From Rodentolepis nana (taxonomy: Eukaryota > Platyhelminthes > Cestoda > Cyclophyllidea > Hymenolepididae): a DNA stretch of 18,553 bases. This document shows, piece by piece, positions 1 to 9,629 of this stretch. Under the pieces are notes generated by a model, which was given only the letters and a program-made list of their open reading frames with translations, ran no database searches and had not been told where the DNA came from. Position 1 is the stretch's first letter. Every line of letters begins with the position of its first letter. The DNA lies in contig UZAE01013856.1 of assembly GCA_900617975.1 (NCBI GenBank), positions 1 to 18,553 of the forward strand, read 5' to 3'. Both the position numbers and the translations under genes were made by a program.

Positions 1-116
1 CTGTTACCCCTCTCGACTATTTGTGCCTTTGTTTAGCCACCCCTCTGCGAATCCACGACGTCAACTAAAGGGCCAACGATTGCTAGCATAAAGCCTGCCA
101 TTTGAAAAAAAATATT
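1..116 (+). mobile_element. SINE-like retroposon, copy A (3' part)
   Basis: This is the 3' third of the dispersed ~0.3-kb retroposon described at 4197-4502, entering from the left edge of the window. It carries the family's pyrimidine-rich stretch, then the CAACTAAAGGGC block, the CATAAAGCCTGCCATTTG block and an A-rich tail. It is diverged from the other copies by substitutions and small indels. Its 5' end and any left target-site duplication lie outside the window. Confidence 0.7.
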
Positions 117-1640
117 GTGTCAATTTTAGCTGATTAAACAAACAGGTTAGGCACACTTAGCGATAGAACAAAGTCTATTTCACACTCGTTTCTGTGGCCT
201 TAGGGGAGTTTATCATGCTCTTTGATTATGGAAAATAACCGCACAAATTTTACCTAAATCACAATTGGTGGAGCGGGGGGGGGGGGTTGAGATGAAAAGA
301 AGGCCTTTCTTAGTGATTTCATCATTAAATTATTGAACTTTCTCCAAATGAGATGACTAAAATGTACCTACTACAAAAGTATATTTAGATAATATTAGTG
401 TCCTCTGAAATAAAATCAAGAAACAAGTTTGGCCAAGATTGTAATACTGTTAATTGAAATTTAGACATATGATCTCAATTAGAAGAAGTGGGGAGCAATG
501 AAATTTGGGAAAAAAAACGAATAGAAAGATGAAAAGTTTCATTGGTTCAATACAAGTAGACTTTCCGTGTCTGGAAGGACTAATTGAGCCCATCCACTTA
601 ATAGCTATAATTAAAAATGATAATGGAAGAACTCCATTGTAAGAAGTTTCTTCATGCGAGTTTGTAAATGTGAAGATAAGCGTATAACCGCCTAATATTT
701 TCCCATCTTTGTGGGATTTTTTGCCATCAGGCAAATTTGAACTAGTTTATGGATGCAAAAATTATGGAGAATGCCAACGAGACCTCGATCTGCTCTTGGC
801 AACTGACTCGGTGAAATTGTCATCCACTTTCCATCCAATGGTAAGTTCTCTAAAGAAGAGTACTTCAATATCTCCAGTTTGAAAGGCTCTCACCAACGAA
901 GGCACCTATCACAGCTCGACTTGAGTTGGAAAAATCTATTTCTTCATCTCAAAATTTTCCAAAATTTAACTTACGCTTTTACTGAATTAATCACAAGTCT
1001 AAAATTCATCTTGGATCATATTGGGGGGAATAAATGAGTAGTGCTATAAATTCAGTTTAGGACAACAAGGTCTTAAAGTCAGGTAAGACATTAAAACATG
1101 TATGCCATAGGAATAATACCAACAAAAACATTCCGAAAATTTAATGACAAAAGTTGACCTTGCAGCTCTTTCCGGAATTAAAGGCATTTCATTTAAACAC
1201 AAATATTCAATTTCTTAACGACTGAACGTCTGTGGTTATCAAGCTTGAATTGTATTAGTCAAACTCATTAATTAAGTAATAGTCAGCTCAGTGATCACAT
1301 ACATTACCATTTTTATAAAATTAAGATCAAGTTATTTATAATATTAAAAATAGTCTTAAAATGTTTAAACACTCGAATCATATGTTTTATTATAAGCAAA
1401 GTAAGTCCATTTCTTTATTTATCAATAGGTGTTAAAAAGGTAAACCTAAAAATTCGCCCCATCTCGTTGCACTTTGTTAGTCGCTACAAATTACTTGTTA
1501 ATTAAATAGACGATCAATCTGAGACGCTCTAATATCAACTCACTCTTCTGAATTTCTGCTTTCAATTGACCTATATAAGGCTAATGATGAGAGGGATGCA
1601 AACGAACGGATTTTGGAAGGTACAATGTGAGTAAAACTAA
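117..1640. other. AT-rich stretch with no recognisable gene
   Basis: About 1.5 kb of AT-rich sequence with scattered stops. The longest open frame is on the minus strand at 450-734 (94 codons). It resembles no family I know and looks compositionally random, so I do not call it a gene. Because the FERM gene upstream ends at a splice donor (1645-1644, minus), this stretch is either its next intron or sequence past its 3' end. I found no convincing continuation exon here. A homopolymer of 10 G lies near 277-286. Confidence 0.5.
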
Positions 1641-1645
1641 CTTAC

Positions 1646-4600
1646 AAAGACGAGTTTGGGTTGGCTGGACTATGAGCACGAGTATCTTCAACATTTGGCG
1701 GTCTTGTGGATCGTGTTGGAGGTTGTAGTACTTGATTACCAGCCGAGGGTTGAGGTCGACTAGATGATCGATTCACAAAGCTCGGTCTAGCTGCCACACG
1801 CCGCGTAGACACGCGCCTAAAGCTGGAGTTAGATCGAGTAACTCCAGCATCGCTATTCAAGCGATTGAGCGCCTTGGCACTAGCGTCAGAACGCAGAGAT
1901 TGACCTGTGGATGTGTTTCGACGACGGAAGGAACTACTTCCAAAATTATTCTCCTGTGCTAGTTGATGCTCCGTGCGGAAACTAGCGTAGAAACGTGATT
2001 TGAGGCGGAAAAATTGTTGCAACTTGGTGGGAGGCTTGGGAATTCCTTTGAGACGGAAGAAAGCGTGATGTTCGACAGCGCTCTTCCAGAGGTGTTTGCA
2101 AGCTCGAACATCAGGCAGAACAAAAACGAATGTGTGTTCCATCACTTTGCGCTGAAAGGAGAATGAAACTGGTGTATAGTAACTATTATATCTTATTTGA
2201 AAATATTAAGATTTGAAAGTTAATACGTTTCTTGCACTAGAACTTCGATGCTACAGCGAAACCTAATGCACACATTTGATTATTTAAGTTCTACTAGAAT
2301 GTTAGCAGTAATGATATCAATCGACATCTTAACGTCAAGTATCCATTGCCTTATCGTGAATTAAAGTTAAAATGCTTGTTTTAAAATCGTCATCTGTTTT
2401 CAGTGTGCGAGGCTAATGATAAGTATCATAAAGCCTCCCATTTAATAAAAGGATAGTCTGTTTTCTGTGTCAATATGTCTTTTATGTATGAATATATCTC
2501 TCAATTAGCTTAATGATTTTGTAAATAATAATTGCATTTTTCATCTGAAAACGCAATATTTAAATATCTGTGAAATATTTTTTTCCCATTTTCAGGCAGT
2601 CTGGACCACTATGTGATATTCTTTTCAACAAACTAACATTTTTTCAGGAAATCTACAACAAAATAATTCAGGATATTAAGCTGATTTTCTTTGGAAAAAA
2701 AAACACAAATACATTCAATAATTAATTATTTGAAATAATCCAAGAAACACATTTGCGCAGAGGAAGTACTTGCGATGCTCCTCTCTAATTAATAGAAATT
2801 GGAGACTCGATGCGTGAGTGTCGATAGCCATCCCTCCGGCCCGAGAAATGTCGAAATTGACTCTTGTAGTGAACGGACATTTCTTTCAATAATCAATGTA
2901 ATGGAACAAAAAATACAGTCTTTGCATCGTCTTGACCTCACAGTTTTCACACTTAAGCCGGGACAAACGACCTTGAGCAGTACGAGCAAGGACGTATGTA
3001 AGTATGATGTGAGAATATTTGAGAAGTGTGCTCACCAATAGAGCTATGCCAAAATCATAGGCTTTGTGTGAATTAACACATCGGAGTCGCCTTCAAATAT
3101 TTCATATAAAAATCAAAGCATCTATTTCTTCACGCACGACTGAACGTAGTTATGGCAAAGTGGTTGACCTTCGTGATCATTCTGATCATAAAATTATGTC
3201 AGCAACTTGAATATACACAGGGTCTCATGGCTAAAAATGTTGCTGGGAATCCGATTTTCTAGAGTTAAGCCCTCGACTATTTTTCCTAATTTTTTAACCA
3301 ATCAAAAGTAAAAACTCTTTGATGTGATATGCCACCACACATTATCTTCCATTTTCAAAGAGCCTACATTTCAGAAAAACGATCATGCTAATCATTCTAG
3401 ATAGTTATGGATGTTTAACCTCAAGCTTGTAAAGTGAACTTGGTGTACATAAATAGCCAAGAGGACATTCGAATTTAAGAGAAATTCAATCTTCCAAAAA
3501 AGCAAAATCAGAAAACTTCTTCAAATGCGTTAAACATCCGCTTTTTAAGCATGGCATATGGTCAGCTATGGCTTAATAAGGTCGTCAAAGAATATGTTCC
3601 CTATGGGATACTAAAATTACTGCTAACCAGAATCCCCTACCTCGAAAAAGAATAATTGATTGCTCAAGACAAGTGGCAAGCTTACTTGAAGGTTTGGGTA
3701 CACCTATTGGTAGTACCCAAGAGACGATGAGGGGGGGAGGGGGTAAAATGTGCGCCGACAAGTCTGTTAGCAATAAAATAGGCTAATTTAGCACAATTCC
3801 ATTACAGTTGCCATGGCTAATTAGGACAATAGTTAGATTCTACATTGAATACTAAGAAATGCTCACATTTTGAATACGAACACAAAAAAGTAATGGAAGA
3901 ACTCGGGCGATTGTTATTGTCGATTTCAGAATGTGAAAGAAAGGGTTTGAAATTAGGCCATGTACTGATGAATCAGTCTAGTACTATAGTTTTGAACAAA
4001 AAATAAAGACACAACTGGAAATAATACTTAATTCACATACTTCGTTACAATTTTTTTCATTCATTAATTATCTATGGATATCTTAATAGAGTGGGGGTTT
4101 CATTAATAGAATAATTAGGAACAAAATCTAATTCGAGATTTAAACAAGCGCAGTTAAATCTATTGGAAAAAAGTGCTGTAGACGACTTTAATTGCTAAGG
4201 GGTGTGCGATAGACTTACCTCCACGTGGTGCGCCCTGGGCAACGTATTCTCATACGGCAAAAAGTCTATTAACTGGCAGTTGACTTCAAACTACCAAAGC
4301 CCTCCTGTATGACATATTCGACCACTTCCACAGTACTACATCATATTTTTTCTAAATTTTCAACCTTTGTCTTTGAAACACTCTTCTGTTCCCTTCCTCT
4401 CGACTTTTTTTCACTCTGATGTTCCTTCCCCTCTGTGAAGCCTGAAGTCAACTAAAGGGCTAATGATAACCATCAAAACGCCTGCCATTTGATATAAATA
4501 AAACTTTAATTGCTGATCTCGGCTAATAACAATGTAGTTTTAAAGAAAATCCAGCAATTCAAAAACTAAACCCCCAAGTTCACATTCGGCCTACCTCTCC

Positions 4601-4993
4601 AGTACCAAAACATTCCTTTGTACGACTAACTCAATTAATTAATGGTAAACCAAATGAAAAAGCATTATTCAAAGAAATGAATAGACCATGCTTGTAAAAT
4701 GTACATTTCAAATGAAAAAAAAATAAAACGAACAATTACAAGCTTCCTCCACCTTCGTATCAACACTCACAAACCCTAACTTTATTACTACAAAATTGGC
4801 GTTTTTGTTTGATCAGAACCAATGCTCAAAGCTGTTGACCTTCGGCACACTACATTGTGGTTGTTTAAATAAAATCGAGGAGAACTACAATACATATACC
4901 AACCCACCCACCCACCCACCCACGCACACACGCACATAAGCTCTAACACGCATAAACATACCATGAGTTGCAGTAGGCTGAGTGGGTAGAGGT

Positions 4994-5024
<31 letters not shown>

Positions 5025-6789
5025 GGGGGAAGGCGAGGAACTTGCTCCTCCGAAGGCCCTTATTAAAGCACGTGTGAATTCATTTAACCTCACTGGTAAT
5101 GAGTACCTATGCAGATTGCATGAACAAGTGGGAAAAAACGCGGCAAAAGTTAGCCGAATGTGTAAGCATTAATTTTGTCAGCAAGGACGTTAAACAGTAA
5201 CTATGGCGTAGTACTCCATTTAACACTTTTCAAGAGTGTTCATCGAGGTATATTGTACCGAAATGATCACAGATAAATTCTTAGCGCTTGGGTAATATCG
5301 GGACATTTGCCACTTCCCAAAAAATTGAATAATAAATATTAAATAATAAATAAGTAAAAGGAGAAACCCACTGCCTGCTCATTTTCTTCCGCAACCACGA
5401 GTTTCAATTTCTTGCCGTGCATATCAAGTTTCAGGATCATGGACCTAGGTAGCGGAAAAGTCAGTGATATTACTTAAAATATCAATAACTTAATAATATT
5501 TAATAATTTGAAAAAAAACTCATCTACATAGTACCCAATAAATAAAAATATCAATAAAAAATGACACAGGAAAAACTAATTTCATAATTAAAAATAGATC
5601 ACACTACAACATTCTTGATCACATCAAAATATAATAAACTAATATAGTAATAACTAAATTTTTAACTATAATATTTAAAAACTAACCAGACAAAAAGTCC
5701 TATTTTTTCTTCATCTTCATATACAAGAATGCCTGTTGGTGTAAGTCCAAGAGTGTAATTTTCGTTATCTTTTCCCTTAATTGTAAAATATTTTGTTCTT
5801 TAAACCCGTTTAAAATAGTTGCTCATTAAAACTAACATGGTTATTACCTTAACTGTATGCATGTCAACACCGTAGTTTGGCAAGAAACGGACTCGATCCA
5901 GAAAAATTCGATCTGCTTCTTCGGGTGTCCACTCGCGAGATCTACATTATTATTTCGTGGAGTAAAGCAATAAAAGTATTAAATTACCTTAGTTTTTTAT
6001 ATTCCTGCAGAATAGCAAGCTCGAGAGTTTCTGTCTGACGGTCATGTGGATAAAATGGGATAGTCGACACAAAAGCAGGTGTATGTTGACGTTGATCATA
6101 AGCACCGAATTCGCCTAAGGATTGTAAATATCCCATATATTTTCAGTCTCCAAAAGTTGATTGTGGGGTGGATATTAATATTTACCTTGAAGTAGAAACG
6201 CAGCCAACTCGGCTAAAACCTGATCATCTGTACACTGTAGCGTTCCCTGTTCAAGCTGCTTTCTCAATTGTAAAACAAACAAATAGCGAGTGTATTCATC
6301 TCTAAGTTTTTGAGGTTCCGCCGAAAAGAATTTGACCCTCATTAAAAACCGATATGGTGGACCCACTACAGATTATATAAGCTTTAAAATAGTCTAGCTA
6401 ACCTCGACATTGCTTACGAATTGGTTTCGTAGGATCAACCCAGGGCTACTTTAGTAAACTTTATGATGAATCACCTCTTACCTTCAATTTATCATCGATT
6501 CTGAGACCAAAGTACTCACGTTCATCATTAAGCCCAATAAATGCAAAGGCTAAATCGTACAGCTTACTACCTTCGGCATTTTTCTGAACTATTAAAGAAG
6601 TATGTATCTTACAGGTAGGAAGAATGTTGTGCACGATCCATCAATGTATTCAACTACGCATTCCAAATCATTTGACTTCTTTTTACTTCCATCAAATGAG
6701 ACATGTGACATCTCTGCCACACCACTGTGCTCCGGCTTCCGCTGAGTTTTGCGCCACCTACGAGAGAAAAAACGAATAATCGCAGCCAT
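1646..6789 (-). CDS. EPB41L5/Yurt-type FERM-domain protein (nine exons, 3' incomplete)
   Basis: Minus-strand exons: 6613-6789, 6482-6583, 6403-6445, 6186-6365, 5988-6114, 5848-5941, 5687-5775, 5372-5444 and 1646-2151. All phases fit, giving at least 463 residues. F1 (about 44-108) holds YIDGS and [12 protein letters not shown]2 (about 110-241) holds [18 protein letters not shown] and [12 protein letters not shown]3 (about 242-328) holds [14 protein letters not shown] and [23 protein letters not shown]-adjacent region follows ([17 protein letters not shown]), then a Ser/Arg-rich tail with RRNTS and RRVS sites. Block order and wording match EPB41L5/Yurt, a membrane-cortex scaffold that restrains Crumbs in epithelial polarity; that role here is inferred from family. 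The first in-frame ATG of exon 1 is taken as start. The donor after exon 8 (GTGGGT) is weak, so that edge is uncertain by a few bases. The donor after exon 9 (GTAAGT) implies further exons, probably off the window. Confidence 0.9.
2407..2456 (+). mobile_element. SINE-like retroposon, copy B (50-bp 3' stub)
   Basis: Only the last ~50 bp of the retroposon family is present: GGCTAATGATAAGTATCATA, the AAGCCTCCCATTT block and an AATAAAA tail. It is flanked by TCTGTTTTCAGTGT at 2393-2406 and TCTGTTTTCTGTGT at 2457-2470, which match at 13 of 14 positions and look like a target-site duplication. This makes it a severely 5'-truncated insertion rather than a decayed full copy. It lies in the long last intron of the FERM gene, antisense to it. 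Confidence 0.7.
4185..4514 (+). mobile_element. SINE-like retroposon, copy C (full length, with 12-bp target-site duplication)
   Basis: Best reference copy of the family. The element proper is 4197-4502 (306 bp). The 12-mer ACTTTAATTGCT occurs exactly at 4185-4196 and 4503-4514, a clear target-site duplication of the length made by LINE machinery. Order within the element: ATAGACTTACCTCC head; CCTGGGCAACGTATTCTCAT; AAAAAGTCTATTAACTGGCA; a long pyrimidine-rich middle; GAAGTCAACTAAAGGGCTAA; GCCTGCCATTTGATATAAAT and an AT-rich tail. It has no terminal inverted repeats, no conserved open frame, and no RNA polymerase III box I would defend. Confidence 0.85.
4902..4936. repeat. (ACCC)n / (CACG,CACA) microsatellite
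   Basis: Five tandem ACCC units grade into CACGCACACACGCACA. It lies 60 bp from the G run, inside the last intron of the FERM gene. Confidence 0.9.
4994..5023. repeat. Homopolymer of 30 G
   Basis: Thirty consecutive G, followed by AGGGGGAAGG. Read on the strand of the FERM transcript it is poly(C) in the intron. The proline-rich open frame seen on the minus strand across it (4788-5093) is a by-product of the homopolymer and not a gene. Run lengths this long are often miscounted by sequencing. Confidence 0.9.
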
Positions 6790-6828
6790 CCTATCAAATC
6801 AGAAATATTTATAAGACGCGCGCTTTTG
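6790..6828 (-). promoter_or_regulatory. Leader of the FERM gene: possible splice acceptor and GC-rich motif
   Basis: Reading the minus strand into the start codon, an AG (6792-6791) sits one base before ATG in the context GATTTGATAG|G-ATG. It could be a spliced-leader or 5' UTR acceptor, although its pyrimidine tract is weak. Further upstream, 6818-6828 holds GCGCGCTTTTG (plus-strand reading), unusual in this AT-rich DNA and repeated exactly upstream of the MINPP1 gene. A TATAAA (6813-6808) lies too close to the ATG to set a start site for this coding sequence. Confidence 0.3.
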
Positions 6829-8798
6829 AATATTTATCAAACGGACTCGAACAAACGGCTCAAGGTAAGTGTTTACACTGTGTTTTAAGACAACAAAAGA
6901 AACTTCATTTAAATTAAGTCTTAAAGCATGTTAAAAGTATACATTTATTTTAATTCTTTAAAATATTGAACTCTAAAATAATGTAATTGCGTTCACTTTA
7001 ACAAATACTGTTGCTTAATAAAAAGGGCAATCTTCTTCGCTTATCGAAGTGACTGATGTTATTATTGTGCTTAAACTTTACTGTTTTTCTTCCAATACCG
7101 AATATCCAACTCTATTTATTGAAAAGCTAATTTATAATTACTATATATACATAATACTTTCCACATACAAAATGAAACTAGAAGCCAAAAATTAAAATAT
7201 TGAAGATCATTTGGCTATTTTAGGTCAGAATATTAATAATTATTTTCCTTAAATGAATTCTCTGATTGCATTTTTTAATTTAAATCATGATATAATAAAA
7301 TCCAATACTTTGGTATTTTACCACTTAGATGTGGAGAAAAGATAAAATTAATATCAGAAAATATTTTCCTATTCGAAATCAGTATTCGTCGACGGAATGT
7401 AAACAACTTAATTTTTTCATTGTCACGATTATTTGTCTATCGTATAATATTTGGCATTAGGAGTGTTCAATAGACTTACCTCCGCGTAGTGCACACTGGG
7501 TAACGTATACTCATACGCAAAAAGTCAATTAACTGGCAGTTGACCTCTGACTTCGGAATATTTAGAGCTTAAACTGATAATGACGCCAATAGTGTATTTT
7601 AATTGATATCTTCAGACGGCCCTAGTAACATATTGGCCACTATTTGAAGTAAGCACACGAACAAATTTGGTGCAATAAGTGGCATAGACAACAAATTTCA
7701 ATCAACCCTTGGCGAGTAGATATGATAAGGAGTCGAAAACATCTCGGATTCAGTAATCACCGACCATCTCTGTACTTATTTGTTCACATAAATGATTTTA
7801 CTTTATTGCGAATAGAAATGCACTAACAAGTAGATGACGAAGGTACCAAATTTACTGTAACAAGTTATAATAAAAGGTCAGTGGCCGTAATGTGAAAAAC
7901 AGTGAATTAAGATAGAAAAATACTTATGTCTGGTTATTTGAACTGTGCAATTTATGACTACACATGATTGCATATATATTTAAACATTGCTTACTACCAA
8001 GAAGCAAGTGAATCCCACCACTGAACGGCTAGAGAAACAAGGACTGCTTGTGCCAGATAGTACTTCCTGTCGTGGCAAGCGGCGCAATATGTCCCCAAAG
8101 AGATCCCGTGGTCCTTCAAAGCACCATAGAAAAAAACTACTACTAGCACAGCACATAGGAAAACAGCGCTAAAAAATGTTACCAGGCTACAACTGCCTCA
8201 GGATTGACAGTGCTAAACGAAAAATAAACGAACTCTAGGAGTGAGAGAAGACTAGTAATTTTTGCCAAACAAAATGAAAAAAGACTGCATTAAGCCACAA
8301 ATTTTTGTGGAATAATTTTAAGAGTAAAGCACATGGATTTAAATGTATGTGCAGCTAGAGATAAAATGAAATATTTATCAAAAAGATTAGTTAAAATAAC
8401 CATCTGACATTGCAGTTTTAGATATTTGCTAAAACGTACTAAAATTATGGATCAATGTTGGAGATAAAGGGAAGAAAAGACCAAATTTTCCTGAATTCAA
8501 TGTGTTTTAGTTAGTTAAAGATTGGCGTATTTTGTATAGATATATTGTTCATATTCATTACAAATGTCCTATTCTCAATATTAAAAATCAGTTCGCTAGA
8601 AATGAGAAATTTTTTAAAAGGTTGAGCGCAAACTGTCCAAAATTTTCGAAAATCTGTATGTGCCGTTGCAGACAATCAAACTGATAGATCTCTCGATACA
8701 ACTTAGCCCAATACCAAATATATTGTACTAATCGTACATTTAGAAGGTAGGTCTTAACAGCCGAGAAATTCGATTTTTTCGAGTTATTACCTTCGAGA
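6829..8798. other. Gene-poor AT-rich region between the FERM gene and the LINE
   Basis: About 2 kb with no gene I can support. The exceptions are retroposon copy D (7452-7648) and a GC-richer open frame on the plus strand at 7987-8172. That frame is 61 codons, very basic near SPKRSRGPSKHHRKK, and bounded by a stop at 8172. It matches no family I recognise, may be a relic of a mobile element, and has no splice or initiation context that would make it a gene. A donor-like AAG|GTAAGTG on the plus strand near 6864 is unexplained. Confidence 0.4.
7452..7648 (+). mobile_element. SINE-like retroposon, copy D (5' half)
   Basis: The head matches copy C closely: AATAGACTTACCTCCGCG, then GTAACGTATACTCATACG, then AAAAAGTCAATTAACTGGCA, then GTTGACCTCTGACTTC. 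From about 7560 an unrelated ~58-bp stretch intervenes before a GGCCCTAGTAACATATTGGC block that aligns with the middle of copy C. The 3' third is missing. No target-site duplication was found, so the end is approximate. Confidence 0.65.
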
Positions 8799-9408
8799 TT
8801 ATATAAATATTTTTCAAGTGACAGGCTTTATGATACTTATCATTAGCCCTTAATCTTTGACTTCAGCTTCCCCCAAGAGTGGGGGGGTACATTTATAGCA
8901 GTTAATTAATAGCAATTCATTAGCAGTCTTCTTGCTTCCCAGTATCTCTGGCTTTCCGTCGTTGTCTTCAGGGTTGGACATCGAATCAGGTGGGTCTTCT
9001 CTATTTCCTCCTGTAGGCTACATAGGAAGCATGTGGGTTGAGTGTATACTCCCAATCTGTGAAGGTGTTTTGCCAGGCAATCGTGTTCGGTACATAGTCT
9101 AAACTCAGCAACGGATTCGATTCTTGGCCAGTCGGCTACGTCGGAGAGTGCCACTGTCCACTGTTTCTCCTTTATTCGAGCTTTAAGTTCGCTGCACCTT
9201 GAGGTCTGGAATTCTCTCCTGATAAAGGCCTTCATTGTGTGAAAGACATCGGTCCATGCATTGCAAAATCGTTGTCTCCTTCTTAGTAAGTGCGTGAGCA
9301 ATCTCATTGCCTTTAGTGCCATATTGACCAGGAATCCATTTTAGGACCACTGTTTTGTTTCTCTCTCTCTCCCTCTCAGCAGCTGATAGAGTTTTTTTAT
9401 ATAAATAT
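8799..9408 (-). mobile_element. 5'-truncated LINE (non-LTR retrotransposon) with 12-bp flanking repeats
   Basis: The element proper is 8811-9396 on the minus strand. It contains the end of a pol ORF, then a ~95-nt 3' UTR. The TTATATAAATAT 12-mer occurs exactly at 8799-8810 and 9397-9408, consistent with a target-site duplication, although AT-rich sequence makes chance more likely than usual. The last ~80 nt of the 3' UTR (about 8811-8890) match the 3' end of the SINE-like family: GAAGCTGAAGTC, then AAGGGCTAATGATAAGTATC, then AAAGCCTGTCACTTGAAA. The ORF and the shared tail have the same orientation and lie within one pair of repeats, so they look like one insertion. Confidence 0.75.
8906..9356 (-). 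pseudogene. LINE pol C-terminus: end of RNase H domain and CCHC-like zinc motif, frameshifted
   Basis: Reading the minus strand from 9356, the first frame gives WIPGQYGTKGNEIAHALTKK. This is the closing RNase H block of Jockey/I-type non-LTR polyproteins (WIPGHxGxxGNExAD). A frameshift near 9250-9300 moves the reading into the open frame at 8906-9322. That frame continues with WPRIESVAEFRLCTEHDCLA and CFLCSLQEEIEKTHLIRC, a C-x2-C-x9-H-x3-C metal-binding arrangement. It ends at a TAA at 8908-8906. Reverse transcriptase and endonuclease are absent through 5' truncation. The closest relatives I know are abundant in arthropods, so horizontal transfer is possible but unproven. Not functional. Confidence 0.75.
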
Positions 9409-9629
9409 ATAAAATAGCAGGATAGAGAAGTGAGACTTCTAGTTATTTAGTTTTATTGGGAACGGCGGGCTAATGCAAAAAATCAGAAATACGAAACCGT
9501 GGGGCCTATTTATCTAGAGATCAGGGCCTTGGAAAAAAAATAATTAATGTCCCTGTTCCACTTAGGATCTGAATCGATAACCTCAGCATGGTAAATCATT
9601 TATGACTGCGAAATCATGAAATAAAATTA
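9409..9629. other. Spacer between LINE and BEL/Pao relics
   Basis: AT-rich sequence without a gene. A segment near 9560-9595 (minus-strand GGTTATCGATTCAGATCC) faintly recalls a tRNA B box. No A box or cloverleaf can be built, so it is not called a tRNA. It may be a piece of an unrelated SINE or repeat. Confidence 0.35.

Larger units (their letters stand above)
2152..5371 (-). other. Long eighth intron of the FERM gene (3220 nt)
   Basis: It runs from a GTGGGT donor at 5371 to a CTCCTTTCAG acceptor ending at 2152. It is the only long intron of the gene within the window. It contains retroposon copies B and C on the opposite strand, an ACCC microsatellite and a run of 30 G. At 2799-3041 there is a relatively GC-richer block, open on both strands, that I cannot identify. 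On the plus strand this block ends in a donor-like GTAAGTATG near 2998. The rest is AT-rich and shows nothing I can name. Confidence 0.75.

Noticed and set aside
450..734. 94-codon minus-strand open frame as a further FERM exon or a separate gene
   Set aside because: No resemblance to any known family, no convincing splice sites, low-complexity hydrophobic composition.
4207..4222. Retroposon head derived from U1 snRNA because of ACTTACCT
   Set aside because: The match is limited to the short stretch complementary to splice donors and does not extend into the rest of U1.
4430..4500. Hammerhead ribozyme in the retroposon (GGCTAATGATAA block)
   Set aside because: The CTGATGA and GAAA core elements and three-stem layout are absent.
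4788..5093. Proline-rich minus-strand open frame
   Set aside because: Created by the run of 30 G; coding potential disappears outside the homopolymer.
6808..6813. TATA box for the FERM gene
   Set aside because: It lies 19 bp from the ATG, so a start site set by it would fall at or inside the coding sequence.
7987..8172. Basic 61-codon plus-strand open frame as a gene
   Set aside because: No family match, no regulatory or splice context, short enough to be chance in a GC-richer patch.
9555..9600. tRNA gene suggested by a B-box-like GGTTATCGATTCAGATCC
   Set aside because: Two-base insertion in the box, no A box, no acceptor stem or anticodon arm can be drawn.
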